NCBI GenBank assembly: GCA_905250075.1
Contig: CAJNOP010000924.1
Coordinates: 1 to 64,000, forward strand
Length of the DNA: 64,000 nucleotides
Reading direction: 5' to 3'
Source of the DNA: Rotaria sp. Silwood1
Lineage: Eukaryota > Rotifera > Eurotatoria > Philodinida > Philodinidae
Of the stretch, positions 12,089 through 24,794 are shown one piece after another. Under the pieces are notes generated by a model that worked only from the letters and a program-made list of their open reading frames with translations, ran no database searches and was not told the origin of the DNA. Made by a program: the position numbers and the translations under genes. Positions within the stretch are counted from its first letter, which is position 1. The number at the start of each line of letters is the position of its first letter.

Positions 12089-14341
12089 ATGAATGTAGAA
12101 AGAATTTCATCATCAATGACAAACATACAAACTAAGCCAATGACGTCACGAATAAATCAATCTAATAAAGTTGGTATATACTTCGATATCTATTATAAAA
12201 ATAGAGAAGAATTGATAAATCAATGGATTCTAAAATCTCAAGGTTTTTGTAAGTATTTCTTTATTTCTTTTTTCTATATTCATTGAAAATTATGTAGATT
12301 TACATCGAAATCGAGTATACGACACCAGATCTAAAAATGCTTCAGTAACTAAGATGAATACGACACAAAACGAAGATGAAATTTATTCGGATCATGATAA
12401 AACTGATGATCATTCTGATGGTAATGAGCTATTTTTTTTATCCTCATCATGCATAAGATGACTAAAAGATTATTCTTTTCTCCTCAAAAACATGATTTGG
12501 TAGTTTGAACAATTAGTTTTTCCAAAATGAATAAAGAAATCGATATAACATGAATCATAGTAAATTCTTTACAAATTGATCGGGAGAATCCATAAACAAG
12601 TTGCATTTCTTTGTAGTTAAGAGAGAGATCAGTAGATTTTGGATATTGAGAGACAGCCGAAGCATATCGTCATAGATAGACTATTATTCGATTGGAGTAC
12701 AAATGAGAAAACTACTAAATGCTATGAGACTTGGAGAAGTCTCAATCAATCGACTCGTTTTCCACGATGTTAAGCATTCTGATTAAACATCTATTCTATT
12801 ATATCTTTGGGTTGCCGAAGATTATTATCTATTAATTTTATCCATGAGATTTGAATTTTGTTTAATAATTAGAATATATCACTGGCGGTCTAGTAGACCA
12901 TGAAAAATAATTAGCTTTTGGATAAAGAAAATGTTGAATTTAGTATTTTTTTTTATGATAGACAATGAATATCATAAGTATATTCGTCAAATATATCAAG
13001 ATAAACCTCGGAAAAATCAACAAATGAATGACACAAGACTTCTTCATCAGAATTACAATTTTCATCAGCTTGTAAGCCCCATCGACATTGTTTTTTCTTC
13101 ATAAGTAAATTAATGTTCTATAGATAAAGATGGAATCCGATCGAATTACAAAGCATGCAGCCAGATTGGCGTCAAAAAATACTTCTACCTCTAATAAAAG
13201 GTAAGCTAGGTTCAGTGACTTGTCTTTATCTTTTCTTGAAAAGACGAAGAAAGAATCAATTACATCGAAAGAATTTCAGTGTTGAACTGTGATTAATAAT
13301 AAACGAGGAGAGCAGTCACTACTTTCTTCTGATCATTTTGCAGGAGAAATCATTCTTTTCAATAAGAACTACATCTATTTTCAAGTTCAAAACTTATAGA
13401 AAATTACACTGAGTTTCGGTAAACATGAGTAAATCACAGCTAGTTATATTCGTATTCGGAAATAATCAATGCGATTAGACTCTTTTTCAAGTTCGGCAAC
13501 AGCATCTTCAAATCAAGTCCTTCGTCTATCGATAATTCGATGTTGAACTTTACAAACCAGATCGATCAATTGTAAAATTATAGCACAGTAAATTATTCTA
13601 AATTTTAGAACAACTCAAATACTGACACGTGAATGTGATGTGTGTTTGTTAATAAAATCTGAACAAGATTTTTCTCCTGCTTACAGTACAAGATGTCAAC
13701 ATAAATTTCGTCAAGTTTGTAATCTATGCACTTATAAAAGCATCAAAGTTATTCTCGATGACATCATCAGTGGTCAAGTTTTATGTCCTGAATCGAAATG
13801 TTTGATAAATTTTAATTCAGATGAAATTTCTCAAGTGCTTGCTATTAATAAGGATCATGTATTACTGGAAAAATACCATAGCTATCTAGACAGACAATTT
13901 CTTGATAATTTAGATGATTTTTATCGGTGTGCGCATGGATGTGGTTCTGGTCAAATCGTTGAAAGAAAATCAACTCAAGACTTAAAAATTACTTGCATCA
14001 TATGTGAAAAAGATACATGTGTATTTCATCGTGTTAAGTGGCATGAAGATATGACCTGTGATCAATATGATCAACTGCATCCATGCATTGATCCTATGAC
14101 AAATGAATGGATGAAAAAAAATTCGAAAAAATGTCCCGAATGCAAGTGTAAAATTGAGAAGAATGGCGGTTGCTTTCATATGAGCTGTAAGAAATGTCAT
14201 CATGAATTCTGTTGGGATTGTCTGGCCAATTATGTGACATATAAATCTAAACCACGTCGGCAACACAAAATCAATTGTACGAATCATCCTATTGGCTCTT
14301 TAATCTCACGAATTCGTTTAACGAGACGTGGGAACTCATAG
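12089..14341 (+). CDS. RBR-type (RING1-IBR-RING2) E3 ubiquitin ligase
   Basis: Five exons join in one frame: 12089-12248, 12298-12420, 12962-13071, 13124-13200, 13609-14341 (1203 nt, 400 residues). All phases close and all junctions are GT-AG. Residues ~1-160 are a polar, disordered-looking leader. RING1 spans ~166-221 (CDVC, then CQHKFRQVCNLC, then CPESKC). The IBR spans ~264-307. RING2 spans ~332-361 (CPECKCKIEKNGGCFHMSC, then CHHEFCWDC). The Cys in GGCFHM (~345) matches the catalytic cysteine that accepts ubiquitin from E2 in this family; the usual Asn after it is Phe here. There is no Ariadne domain after RING2, so the protein is short for the family. Introns two and four (541 and 408 nt) are longer than the other two (49 and 52 nt). 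Substrate cannot be told. Confidence 0.9.
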
Positions 14342-15665
14342 ACTGACACAGTCTTATCAATCAAAAATAATAATCCTGAAATGTATTCTTTTTTCTAATG
14401 AACTCAACTTTTTCAAGGCGCTTCGAACAATGGAAGCTATAAAGCTCATGTAGTTCTAATACAAACTAATTAGAGTACACTTGTGTGCATCAGTGTGTGA
14501 GTACCTTGAAAGCTGACGCCTGTTTCCATCCACAGAGTAGAATGATCGAAGAATTAGAAAAAAATATTTGTTTCTCTAAAGTTACAATTCAACAACAATT
14601 CGAAATGGTTACAAATCGGATCGCAATTAACCTTGTTGAAGACGTCAGCTGTTCGGAAATAGATACGAACAAAAAATCTACTTGATAATACGTAGCATTA
14701 GAGGATATCCAAAATCTATAGATAATCATTCTACTAGATAGCAAATAAAGTACCTATCAAAGTTAAATACTTTTCTTTGAATGAAAGAAATTCAAGTACG
14801 ATTCCTCTAACGAAAGATTGTTTGAAAAATATTCACTAAGTATTTCATCTATTCGTTTTACGCTCGATTTGCCTACATTTATCAAAGAGAGTGGAAGAGG
14901 ATGTGCATGAGAATGTGAATGAAATGATGAAAATTCAAAGGTGGATCCGCGCCGAAAAAATTTTTTAGATTCCGTAACTTCTATTTAGTGGAAGACTCTG
15001 TCTAATTAAAGAATAACATTGTTATCAGAGCATTTTAACAAATCAAACACTTCTTCTTGTACATCAACCTAATCTTTAGATTGAATTACTATTGAAGACG
15101 CTCTTCTCGAAATATCAATATCGTAATCGAAGCGAAAACATTTTCGAAAATTTCATGGATTTTTTTTCGACTCTACGAAAAATATAAATTTATTTCATAA
15201 GAGAAACAGTTAAACAAAAAGCATTAAGAGCAACAACAACAACAAAACTAGAATAGACTAAAGGCAAAGATCTACAGCTCAGCGTTGGAACTGGGCCGGT
15301 AGAGATAGGAATTTCACCGGTTGAAAGTTTCCAAAAATCTTCTTTGTTAACTCTGTTTTTGACCATAAAAACTATGATGTCACATTTTTTTTTCTATCAG
15401 AATGCGTAAAAAAATGCTCAAAACATATGTTATATTAATCATTTTTTGTGAGATTCTCTTTGAAAAGACTAATTATTATGAGTGTTGTTTATATGCGCCC
15501 TAAACTATTTCATATTTGGAGCCATTTTGTTTAAAAATCGGTTTTCAAAAAACAATTCGACATTTTTTCATTGGAATTTTCAGCGGTTGGATATGTGATT
15601 CCAATCGGTCGGTTTCCAGCTGGACCAGTTCGGTTTACTATTTCTCAACCGGTTCCAACTCTAAT
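14342..15665. other. downstream spacer
   Basis: A 66-codon frame at 14485-14687 follows the RBR gene on the same strand; it has no recognised motif and may be chance or untranslated sequence. The rest is AT-rich and featureless. Confidence 0.35.
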
Positions 15666-15693
15666 ACCCACACTCACACCCACACTCAATCCC
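15666..15693. repeat. short C-strand telomere-like tract
   Basis: ACCCACACTCACACCCACAC, a one-sided CCCACA-type tract without an adjacent G-rich partner. Confidence 0.6.
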
Positions 15694-15792
15694 TTAAGTC
15701 AAAGAGACGACAACAAATGTTCAATTCAAAATTATTTCTTCCAAAAATGTTAATCAATTTTTGGCGAAAGTGTTCAAACTTATAATTCAATA

Positions 15793-16266
15793 GTGAAAGA
15801 TATTTATGAATTTTATATCAAAAATGTTACACAACACATTTACGATTATTCATTGATAATCAAGAACAAATCTTACCTTTTTCTAATGTTTCATTTTCTT
15901 CATCATCATTATTCACAACAATCACTAAATTCATCCGTATCTCCTGTTTCTGCTCCATTTGGTCTTACTTATGAAAAGTTCATGTCTCACTATAATCCAA
16001 CTGTTGGGTCATGAGACCTTGCTTATGATGTTGATTTATCAGCACGTATTGTCACATTTATTGATATAGATGCTCGTGATCATACAAATTCAGCCTATTA
16101 TCTTAATAGTTATGCAGTAGGTTTCTTTAATCATGGCTCAGAAGCATCATTAATCCTAGAAAATCAAATAAATCTTGATGAAACAAACAATCTTCTATTA
16201 GATTTTTCATTGCTGTTTTCATCAATAAAAACTTCTCTGGAAATAATTATACGTAATGAGAACTAA
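15793..16266 (+). pseudogene. unrecognised ORF with one internal stop
   Basis: A single frame of 157 codons runs from ATG 15793 to TAA 16264-16266, interrupted by one TGA at 16012-16014. Residues after the stop (DLAYDVDLSARIVTFIDID) have the look of real coding sequence with no gap in frame. I do not recognise the family. The simplest reading is an old gene copy with a recent nonsense change, or a sequencing error. Confidence 0.45.
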
Positions 16267-17320
16267 CAAGCAACAACCAATTATATACAATGTTGCCAGC
16301 CACTATATGAAAAAATGTCAAATATAAAAGAAATATTTGCAGAGAAATTCTGCAAAGCGTATCCTTACACAAAGAGACATTAATAGGATAGTCGTTTTAT
16401 TTCCATATTTTTTTTTATTCGGAAAATTACATTTATCCTAGCTATTCAATTAAACCTAGAAGTACTTGTTAGCATGATACAGCCCATATTCATTTTTAAT
16501 TAATTTGTTAATTGTGTCGAATTTATCAGAGGATGATGATTAAGTTGTTGAACTGAGTAAGTCATAAAAAATTTGAATAGTAAAACATTCAAGAGTAAAT
16601 TATGACAAACTCAATATTCTGGTAATCGGCCAATTAAGTCAAAGAATATCTTTTTAATCCATTTATAATATTGTTTAATGATAAGCAACAAATGTGTTAT
16701 TGACGAAATTTCGGCTACTCTTTTGCACAATTGACATTTCAATCGGTCTCTTATGTGAATGAGAGGCATCGGTGAATTGAAGATATGTTTTGTTTTTATC
16801 CATCATCTAAATGAAACTTAAAAACTCTCATATAAAGCTTTCTCGCTGTTGCCGACTGCGAGATACATCAATTTTCTTAAGAATAAGATGAAGTTTGAGT
16901 TCAATAAATCCGACAGAAATTGAAGTATACTCGACTTATGAGGGAAACATTTACCCAATTCTACGGATATGTATATACCTAGTAATCGAATTTCATCGAT
17001 TCTTTTTCAATGTATTTGTGATATCCTTTGAATATGTAAATGCTACAATAGGATTTCGTATTGATTACTTTCGAAATGTCTATCTTTTGTGATTTTGCCA
17101 CTTTGAGGTCTTTTGACATACTTCATTGTTAAACTTTTCAATCTTCGAAAGGAAGGAAGTCATTACACGACAAAATCGGTCTCTCTCAGAAATTTTCATA
17201 TTCAGTTCAAAATCAGACTTAAGCGATGTTCCAAGTTGTTTCTCACAAAAATAAGTTAATTATAGTGTATATTCCATTGTAGAACCTTTGGATCCACCTC
17301 GAGGTTCAGAACCTATTTTT
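16267..17320. other. intergenic, no gene seen
   Basis: AT-rich with no supported feature. A 65-codon frame at 16895-17092 is taken as chance. Confidence 0.4.
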
Positions 17321-17450
17321 GAGGGTGTGGGTGTGGGTGTGGTTGATAAGAACACTAACAATGAACACTCACACCCACACCCACCCACACCCCACACCCA
17401 CACCCACACCCACACCCCACACCCTACACCCACACCCACACCCCACACCC
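17321..17450. repeat. largest telomere-like hairpin tract
   Basis: About 25 nt of GGGTGTGGGTGTGGGTGTGG, a spacer with GATAAGAACAC, then about 80 nt of CACACCCACACCC units, partly as CCCCACA variants. The C-rich arm is much longer than the G-rich arm. A second tract of CACCCT units follows at 17492-17518. Reading frames here on both strands are translations of the repeat. Confidence 0.9.
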
Positions 17451-18303
17451 TGAAATTAAACCGAAACGTGTCGTGGTAACTATTTGTTTAAACTCACCCT
17501 CACCCTCACCCTCACACATACGCGTGTGACATCTATAGCGAGATAAGAAATTATCGTTTTTTCTTTCAACGATGTTTTTGCTATAAACGAGGAGAGTCAG
17601 AAGGAAAGAAAATTACTGATGTATAGGCTATGGACAGAGTGCGGTGAGTCATCGAGTCGACTAGATTTTCTGTTGATTTTTTGAGCTCAATGAAACTGAA
17701 AACGATTCGATCGAACTCTGCTGAAAGAATAAATCTTCTTTTTCTCATTGTAATAAAAAACAAATCGATTTACGATGTTAGAAAGTTTTGAAAATATGTT
17801 CAAAACAAGCACCATCTATATCAGAATTTTATTCATATTTCCAGAACCGTCTTTCATCAGAAACTACACTAAAGATATTTGAAATCGGAAAAATTAAACT
17901 GATTTTTTGTTAAAGTTCCATCCAATCATTTTCAGTTTCATCAAATTAAGAAAAAATGTAGTCAGCTTCCGTTTTTCGCCACGCTTTATAGCGTCCGACA
18001 GCATACTAGTATGGCGTCGCACTCATGACGTATGATTATTCATTGAAGAAATAATGCAAGTAATAACAGTTGGAGAAAAAGCTTGACCGCTTTCTTATAT
18101 CTGACATATTTTTCTGTATATTTTTTTCTTGTTAGCAAGAAGAACAATTATATATATATATTCAGTGTTATATAGACAATAATTAACAGAAGAACACCTA
18201 AGAGGCTCGATAATATCCACACTTCTTCCTGAAAAACTAGACAGTTCATCAAACAACAATCAAACAAATAAATCGTTTCAATCAAGAATCTGTAGCACAG
18301 TTC
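17451..18303. other. intergenic, no gene seen
   Basis: Apart from the CACCCT tract at 17492-17518, nothing is supported. A TA-repeat lies near 18150, upstream of the next ORF. Confidence 0.4.
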
Positions 18304-18885
18304 ATGACAGCGGAAGAGTCAGTAATCGTACCGACAATATGGGAACCAGATTTCAATGAATTTCAACTAGGAGATAGTCCACAAAATATTAATGCCCATC
18401 TTCCACGACCGTTTTTTACAGTGGAGTGGAACACATTGCCACAAGCTCACGAATACAAACACCACGTTGTTAGATATTTTTGGTTAAGATTAAGTGATTT
18501 TGGTAATCAAATGACCAAATTTATTCCACCATCTATATCTGTAAATAGCTTCAGTTATATCTGCTTTTTGTTTGTCGATCACAAGCTATTTCACATCTCG
18601 ATTCGATTGTTTTACGATCAAACGCATCCAAATTATGACAAAATTATTGAGGCATATGCCAAATCAATCCGTTGTCCGATGATCGAAACTGAATATGGGA
18701 ATCAACTCTATCATGAAGACAATGAAACTATTTACTTTTCATTTCAATATCCAGATCAAACTCATACTCTCATCCAAATTATTCGAAAAGATCCAACACT
18801 ACCTATAGATGGCTTTGGTTTTGATTTTTTGGCAACTTATCGTCAACAGCGAGAAGAATCTATTAAAGCATTTGTGCTAACGTAA
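18304..18885 (+). CDS. hypothetical 193-residue protein
   Basis: An uninterrupted ATG-to-TAA frame in a region with no other element. The product has no signal peptide, no membrane segment and no motif that I can name. It is rich in aromatic residues and His (for example FWLRLSDFGNQ and FHISIRLFYDQTHPN), with the alternating hydrophobic pattern of a folded beta-rich domain. Codon use looks coding-like, unlike the short frames around it. No intron is needed. Function unknown. Confidence 0.6.
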   Translation: MTAEESVIVPTIWEPDFNEFQLGDSPQNINAHLPRPFFTVEWNTLPQAHEYKHHVVRYFWLRLSDFGNQMTKFIPPSISVNSFSYICFLFVDHKLFHISIRLFYDQTHPNYDKIIEAYAKSIRCPMIETEYGNQLYHEDNETIYFSFQYPDQTHTLIQIIRKDPTLPIDGFGFDFLATYRQQREESIKAFVLT

Positions 18886-20144
18886 AGAAGTCAATACGAT
18901 GTAATGATGTCATATGGTCACAAAGACAAAGATACTTTTTGCAGCGTTTTTGTTATAATTAGCTGAACTCCAGGCCTTGTATCTGAATTAATCTCCAAAA
19001 ATGTATGTCATCCTATTCTAGAACAAATTAGAGGATCAAATAGTTCAAATATCTGCCATAAAATTTGTTCTTTTCATACGCGAAACAAAACGAACATGCA
19101 TGCTCAGAGAAATTTTCCAGTATTTTTTTCAAAGTGCAGTAAGACATGATAATACTCATCAAGAAATTCGCTTGTCCTTTCCTAAAGGAGACCATTATGC
19201 TTGCAGACTGAGTCTTAATCATCAAGTGAGCCTAGGATTTGAGTTTTCATCTAGAATTATCTTTGATGACGTTTTCGTGGGAATAGCTAGAATAACGATG
19301 CGGATCAAAATGATGCTTCATTTCTAAAGTTCATTTTTTACCAGAAATACATCACTTTCAGTAGAGTATTCATGCACTAGTATGTCATCTTCTTGATTCA
19401 GAACTTCGTTGAAAATGCTAATAATTTCTGATTAATGTGGACTAGACGCGTCAATTGATGGATATATTCATGTCATTGATCAACAAACTCAATTTGAGAT
19501 GGCCAATAGTCAAGTAAAGACTTGAATAACTGAATAGATTTTCACACTTCAATTTTCAGAATTACCAAGACATGACAGAATACCAGTTCTAAAAATACAA
19601 GATCTGACTGATAGTTTTCGAGTCATTTTAAATGAAAGAACCTATTTACACACACTTTCAAAGTAAACACACAGTTTTCTAGCGAACTATTCCGGATACT
19701 TCATCAGCATTTTGTCCAGAAAAATGAGTTGTCATGCTCATTTTTTGTTACTTGCATCGCTCACTAGAGTTATTTATTCGAATAGTCATCTTTACTGAAC
19801 AACATTGTTCATGGCTAAATCTAACTGAGTTCATTTCGAAACCGATCTTATTCAAGTCTATTAAGAATTTGTGTCCATTAACAATACATAGCGGAACAAC
19901 TAATGTGTGACGATTTGTTAACCAACGTAGTTGTTCTACAAACATACTAGATAAAATAGCTCAATTTCATCAATCAAGGGATTCTCTCGAATTTGACGAC
20001 TCTCTTCAAGTGAAAAGCCACTTACTTATATCTTTTTAAAGAACAGCTAGCGGTGCGTCGCATGATATGTGGACCGACATAGATTACTTTGATTATTCTC
20101 TCTCAGCATGATCGATATTATGCCTTAAGATAAAGATGATCAAT
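18886..20144. other. intergenic, no gene seen
   Basis: Short overlapping frames at 19028-19327 and 19748-19945 show no domain and are judged chance. Confidence 0.4.
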
Positions 20145-20815
20145 CGCGAAACTTTTCCAGAGACTGCGCATTGCCAAGCTCTATAACTTTTGCATTCTCC
20201 TAGTTCCTTAATTGATGAGCGCCATGGTAAAAAAAAGATCCATTTTTTGATTGAAAAATCATGTAATAGTGCCGGAGTTCTGCAATACTGTCCTTTTCGC
20301 CAATATATTTTTTAGCAAGTAAGAGTCAGCGCATAGTGTTTTACTGATTAGCCTAAATAACTCTTTCGAAATTGAGGAAAAACTTTTTGGCCTATGAGAC
20401 TTCTAGAGAGGGTAGTAACTTCGAAAAAATTCTTTTCACCTCATAAGTTTAGCTAGCCATTTAGAAAGTGAAAATCGTATGTATCATTGCAAAAGAGAAG
20501 GCATACTTCTGCTCATTCATTCCTGTATCTTTCTGTAGGACTCTTACAAATCAAAGCTTTTTTCCTCATTTTCGAAAGAGTTATTTATACTAATCAGTAG
20601 AAGACTATGCATTAACTCTTACTTTATAAATATTATTCCAGTGAGAAGACCAATATTGCAGAATTGCAGTAACATTCAATGATTTGCAATAAAAAAATGG
20701 ATCTTTCTTAATCCCTATTGTAGCAGTTTCACAGTGACGTTTTTCTATGGGAAGAACCAGTAAAATACAAATGCTATAGTGCCTGGAGGCACACAATTTC
20801 TGAAAAAGTTTAGCG
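20145..20815. mobile_element. long palindromic MITE-like element
   Basis: Ends CGCGAAACTTTTCCAGA and the reverse complement of its right counterpart (CGCTAAACTTTTTCAGA). The diverged inverted arms run from 20145 to about 20400 and from about 20515 to 20815, sharing blocks such as AAGATCCATTTTTT, GTAAGAGT and TACTGATTAG. Arms differ by many substitutions and small gaps, so the copy is old. No clear target duplication, no coding capacity. Confidence 0.7.
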
Positions 20816-21419
20816 TCTGGTCACCTTTGTCCTGAGGTACATAGTCGAGCTTACTGAAGCGTTACAAAATCGAAACCTGGGAAGCAATGATAAAGATGGC
20901 CAGTTTTGCGTACGAAGAAAGCAATGATGAGAGTTATCAAATATAAGAGATTCAAGAGCAACCGAAGTTCTATAGGAATTAGTTTTAGAAAAAAAACTTT
21001 GCACAAGTTGATATGCGGATGTGCTGAAATCACATTCTTCTAGAATGCTATAATATTCCTTAGCCGGTATATGGACTGCTAATATGGCAAAACTTGATAA
21101 AAACGTAAATTCCTATATATCATTCGATGTAGCACGAGCTGCCCTACAAAACCACATGTATAGCATTTCAATCTAAGAAGGATCGCTAAATCCGGCAGAT
21201 TCCTTTAATCTTCCTCATAGACTTTGACATTTTATCCGAAATGAAGGAACTATTTAATTCTAATAAACTATCAAAATGAACTATGGATGAAAGCGATATC
21301 AAGTCATAAATGATGATTAGATTAAAGATTTTTTAAAAGTCTATGATGATTGCTTTAAATCTTTTAAATAGCTATGTATAATGAAATAGTTAGCTAAGGG
21401 AAGAAACAAACATTATTAA
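20816..21419. other. intergenic, no gene seen
   Basis: AT-rich, with no supported feature up to the TTAA that flanks the next element. Confidence 0.4.
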
Positions 21420-22170
21420 CCCTAGTACTACTGGCTTTTTTTAAGCACCATACTGACAACATATGTTTAGATAAAGTGATTTTTTAACTTTTGGGTGTGG
21501 ATGTGGCTGGGTGTGTGGTGGGCGTGGGTGTGAATGGGTGTGGGGAGTGTGGGTGTGGGAGGTGTGGGTATGGGTGTATGCCCTTTCTTAACCCACACCC
21601 ACACCCAAAAATTTTCAATCTAGAAGTCACAAGTAAATGAAGAAGCACTAGATAACCGGCATTAGCTGAAGCAATAAATTGGTAAATAAAGTTAAATATA
21701 AAAAAGAGGAATCTCCTTCATGATTTTACAAACTTTCAATATGATATCTTAACCTCATTACCCAAAAATATAAAACAAGAAAGAAAGACTAGTCATACCA
21801 GTGATCTACAGTGATAAATCATCTATCATGGTGATTGGATAGCTCGATATAACTCAAAAAAATGGTTTTAATGGGTTGAAAATATATATCCACTTAGATT
21901 AGTGAATGAGTCATTGGATTATGCATTGCAAGTTTTGCTTTTTCTCCTTTCTAGTTATACATGTATGTTGTTGTATAGTGAAGGCATGATCTTGTATCAA
22001 AGACTTGTAATGATATGGAAACCAATGTATTTCTTTTTAGATCCAACAACATATATTTATTCATATTGGATGCTAGTTGCTTCTAAAAATCGGGAAAAAA
22101 CAAAATATTTCTGGTGCATTTTTAATTTTTGAGTTGGGGTCAAAAATGACCCCGGCTGGTAGTACTAGGG
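21420..22170. mobile_element. piggyBac-like remnant
   Basis: Flanked on both sides by TTAA (21416-21419 and 22171-22174), the target site used by piggyBac. The ends are inverted: CCCTAGTACTAC on the left and GTAGTACTAGGG on the right, and GGGGTCAAAAATGACCCC lies just inside the right end, as in many piggyBac-like elements. At 751 bp it is far too short for a transposase. A 76-codon frame (21902-22132) has a few aromatic-rich residues but no catalytic motif. A telomere-like hairpin (21493-21606) lies inside the left part. Confidence 0.8.
21493..21606. repeat. telomere-like hairpin inside the piggyBac-like remnant
   Basis: About 80 nt of irregular GGGTGTGG units (with GGGCGTGGG, GGGAGTGTGGG variants), spacer ATGCCCTTTCTTA, then ACCCACACCCACACCC. 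G-rich arm first, C-rich arm second. The G-rich arm is the longer one here, the opposite of 17321-17450. Confidence 0.85.
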
Positions 22171-22174
22171 TTAA

Positions 22175-23800
22175 TCAAATTAGAAAAGAATTATATATGA
22201 CAAATAAAATATATCTGTCAGAAATAGAAAACATAGGATTAAAAATCAATTTGAAATTTTTTTGAATATCAATTTACAAATTTTGTTTGACAGCATAAAG
22301 AGAATCTTTAAACATTCCCTTGACTGCAGTCAGGGTCTAAATCTCGAAGATAACAGTTTGTTTATGTGTTTGTCCGCATGTTAACTGTTTTTTCGGTCAT
22401 CATTTTCTCCTCTATCATATAGTCCAAAGATAGTGTTGTTCGTGTCGATCCAAGGTTTTTGAGGATCCTCTACGATTCGCCTGAAACGACCCAATGTTGT
22501 CTCCGAACAACAGAGAAGAACGAGAGACATGGGAGGGGAAGAAAAGAAGGAGAGAAAAAAAACCTGTTATTTGGGTTATGGTTTTTTCCACTATGGTAAT
22601 GGAAAAAAATAAGGGTGTTCGCGGCGAATCATAGATGATTGTTGAAAACTTCCTATCGATAGTGACAATACCATCTGTCGCCCGTACAATAATGGAAAAA
22701 ATCATGACTCAAGTAGCGCTATGTTCTCGAGGCGCCCATGCAATGTCATTGCATAGGACGTGAAGGCAGTCCGAAGGACACACTACCTAAGCTCAGTTAA
22801 TGGTTGTGAAAGAGGTATCTAAATGATAGAAAACTTTGTAATGTCAAGAGATACAGTGGATCGCTTCGATCCACGCTACTTGTGAGTATATATAGGATTC
22901 AGAAGATGAGATTTAACGATTGCTGGTGATATGAGAGCATTTTAATGAATCAACTTGCCAAGGTTTACTCAGTGATAATCAATACATAAGAGAAAATACT
23001 TTCAAATATAAATAATACTTGAGCTTTCTTGAAATTGTTAACGAATGATTATTGTACTATTTTTCAAAGCATTAAAACATATTGCTGATTATAGCTATAG
23101 AAAATAATTGACAATCAAAGAGAACACGAGCTCGTTCCATGCGTTCAATGATTAATCAAATTAGTTTAAAACAATTATTCATAATAATCTTGACCATAAC
23201 ATCTGAGCTATCTTCTATAACGATAATCCAAATATCACAAGTAAAGTCACAAACTGGCGAAAAATCTATGCGAAGAAAGTAATGCACTTTTAGCAGCTAT
23301 CGAAAATAATTATTTGTCCACTATTAAAATCTAGTATCTAGTCAAATCACCAAAAAAATAAAAACATTGTTTAAAGATGCCAAATGGTAATAGCCAAGAC
23401 CACTACAGATCATCGCACAACTATCAATTAGAATAACAAAACAGTCTTATTATCACATTCCAGTTATCTCCTATAGTCAAATCGACAGTATGCAGTGTAT
23501 CTATCTTTTCATAGTGGAAATATCACTTGTTGTGACAGGAGCACAACACCAACTCTTAGAACTGTTTGAAAATGGCATTGAAGCTAAGAAAAACACTTGC
23601 TTCAACACAGAAAACTGCTAATGAGAAAGAGTATCATTTAATAGCAAGAAACTAGCACAGTCAAAATTCTTTATATATGTCAGTCATATATAACGGAGGT
23701 CCCAAGAGAAAAGGACATCTCAGTATTTTAATCATATTTATTTTGATATTCGTTTGTTCAGACTTTATCCTTTTTTCAAAAAATTCGTCTTTTAATTCTC
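22175..23800. other. intergenic, no gene supported
   Basis: AT-rich. GTAGCGCTA-type words near 22713 and GATCGCTTCGATCC near 22859 form small inverted pairs, but no element edges were found. The 96-codon minus frame at 22415-22705 has no recognisable domain. Confidence 0.35.
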
Positions 23801-24100
23801 TATAAAATGACATGTATTTTATTAATATAAATCTCGTCCGTCATTTCCTACGATATGCTTCAAACGAACAGTTCAATATGAACAACTTTTTGTCGGATTA
23901 CGTTGACTATACCTTTCAATTTTTTGATAATTCAGTGAATTTAAATCTGAATTATTCTATGGCTACCGACCTTGCTCGAGAATAGAGGAAAAATTTTGGT
24001 GACACCGTTCTTATGTCAAATGATGGATGTCAGCCATTGCACTATCTTGTAACAATGATCGATCTTTTCCAAAGTCAAGTGCTACAAGAAAGATTTTAGA
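23801..24100 (+). pseudogene. possible decayed coding fragment
   Basis: From about 23830 the + strand reads a plausible, interrupted peptide (F-N-M-N-N-F-L-S-D-Y-V-D-Y, then a stop near 23983, then D-T-V-L-M-S-N-D-G-C-Q). No family recognised. Reported only because the residues look non-random. Confidence 0.2.
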
Positions 24101-24794
24101 AGTATTGAACATGATCTAATATCTCTAAGTCGAAAATAATCACTAGTGTCACTCCTTTGAAATAACTTTCTAACCATACCAACACCTTTTGAGAAAATTT
24201 TCGCTTCTATTTATTCCATCTCATTCATTTAATTCATGACAATTGTTTATTAGTGAGCCATTGATCGATTGTCTTCTTATAGACATCAAGTTTTAGATCA
24301 TATTTCAGTACTTGATAAACATTTATTCTGGATATTGTGTATTCTTTAAATGTCGAACTGACATCATCTTTTTTCGTTTCAGTTTATAGTTAACTTTTTC
24401 AACTCATTTTATCGATTAGTATAAGACTCAGATCACCCAGCAGAGATGATAGCTAGAGAAAATCGATGTCACGAACCATTTTGCACCATTTGTTTATAGT
24501 GCTGAGTCGCAACGAATTATTTAAATCATGAAAAACTTGATTGAATTGTCATTGTAATAAGATCTATAGGTTCATGCAGAGGATAAAAACACCAATATTT
24601 CGAACCAAAACAAAAATAAGATCTGAACAGATACGAATTTTACGGAGATGTCACTGAAATATAAAGAAGTCCATTTTTACTGGAACACTCGTTAGCATAC
24701 GAGAAGAACGACTAGTAGCATTTGCAAATCGAGTGTATATTTAATAAATAATAAATAAAAAAACTGCATCAATACAAAGCGATGCGATGGTTAT
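24101..24794. other. intergenic, no gene seen
   Basis: AT-rich 3' flank of the minus-strand LRR gene; no feature supported. Confidence 0.4.

Noticed and set aside
17260-17479. Overlapping frames rich in Val/Gly or His/Pro/Thr
   Set aside because: Direct translations of the telomere-like repeat on each strand.
22859-22882. GATCGCTTCGATCC hairpin as a possible small ribozyme
   Set aside because: Only a short inverted repeat; no conserved catalytic core is visible.
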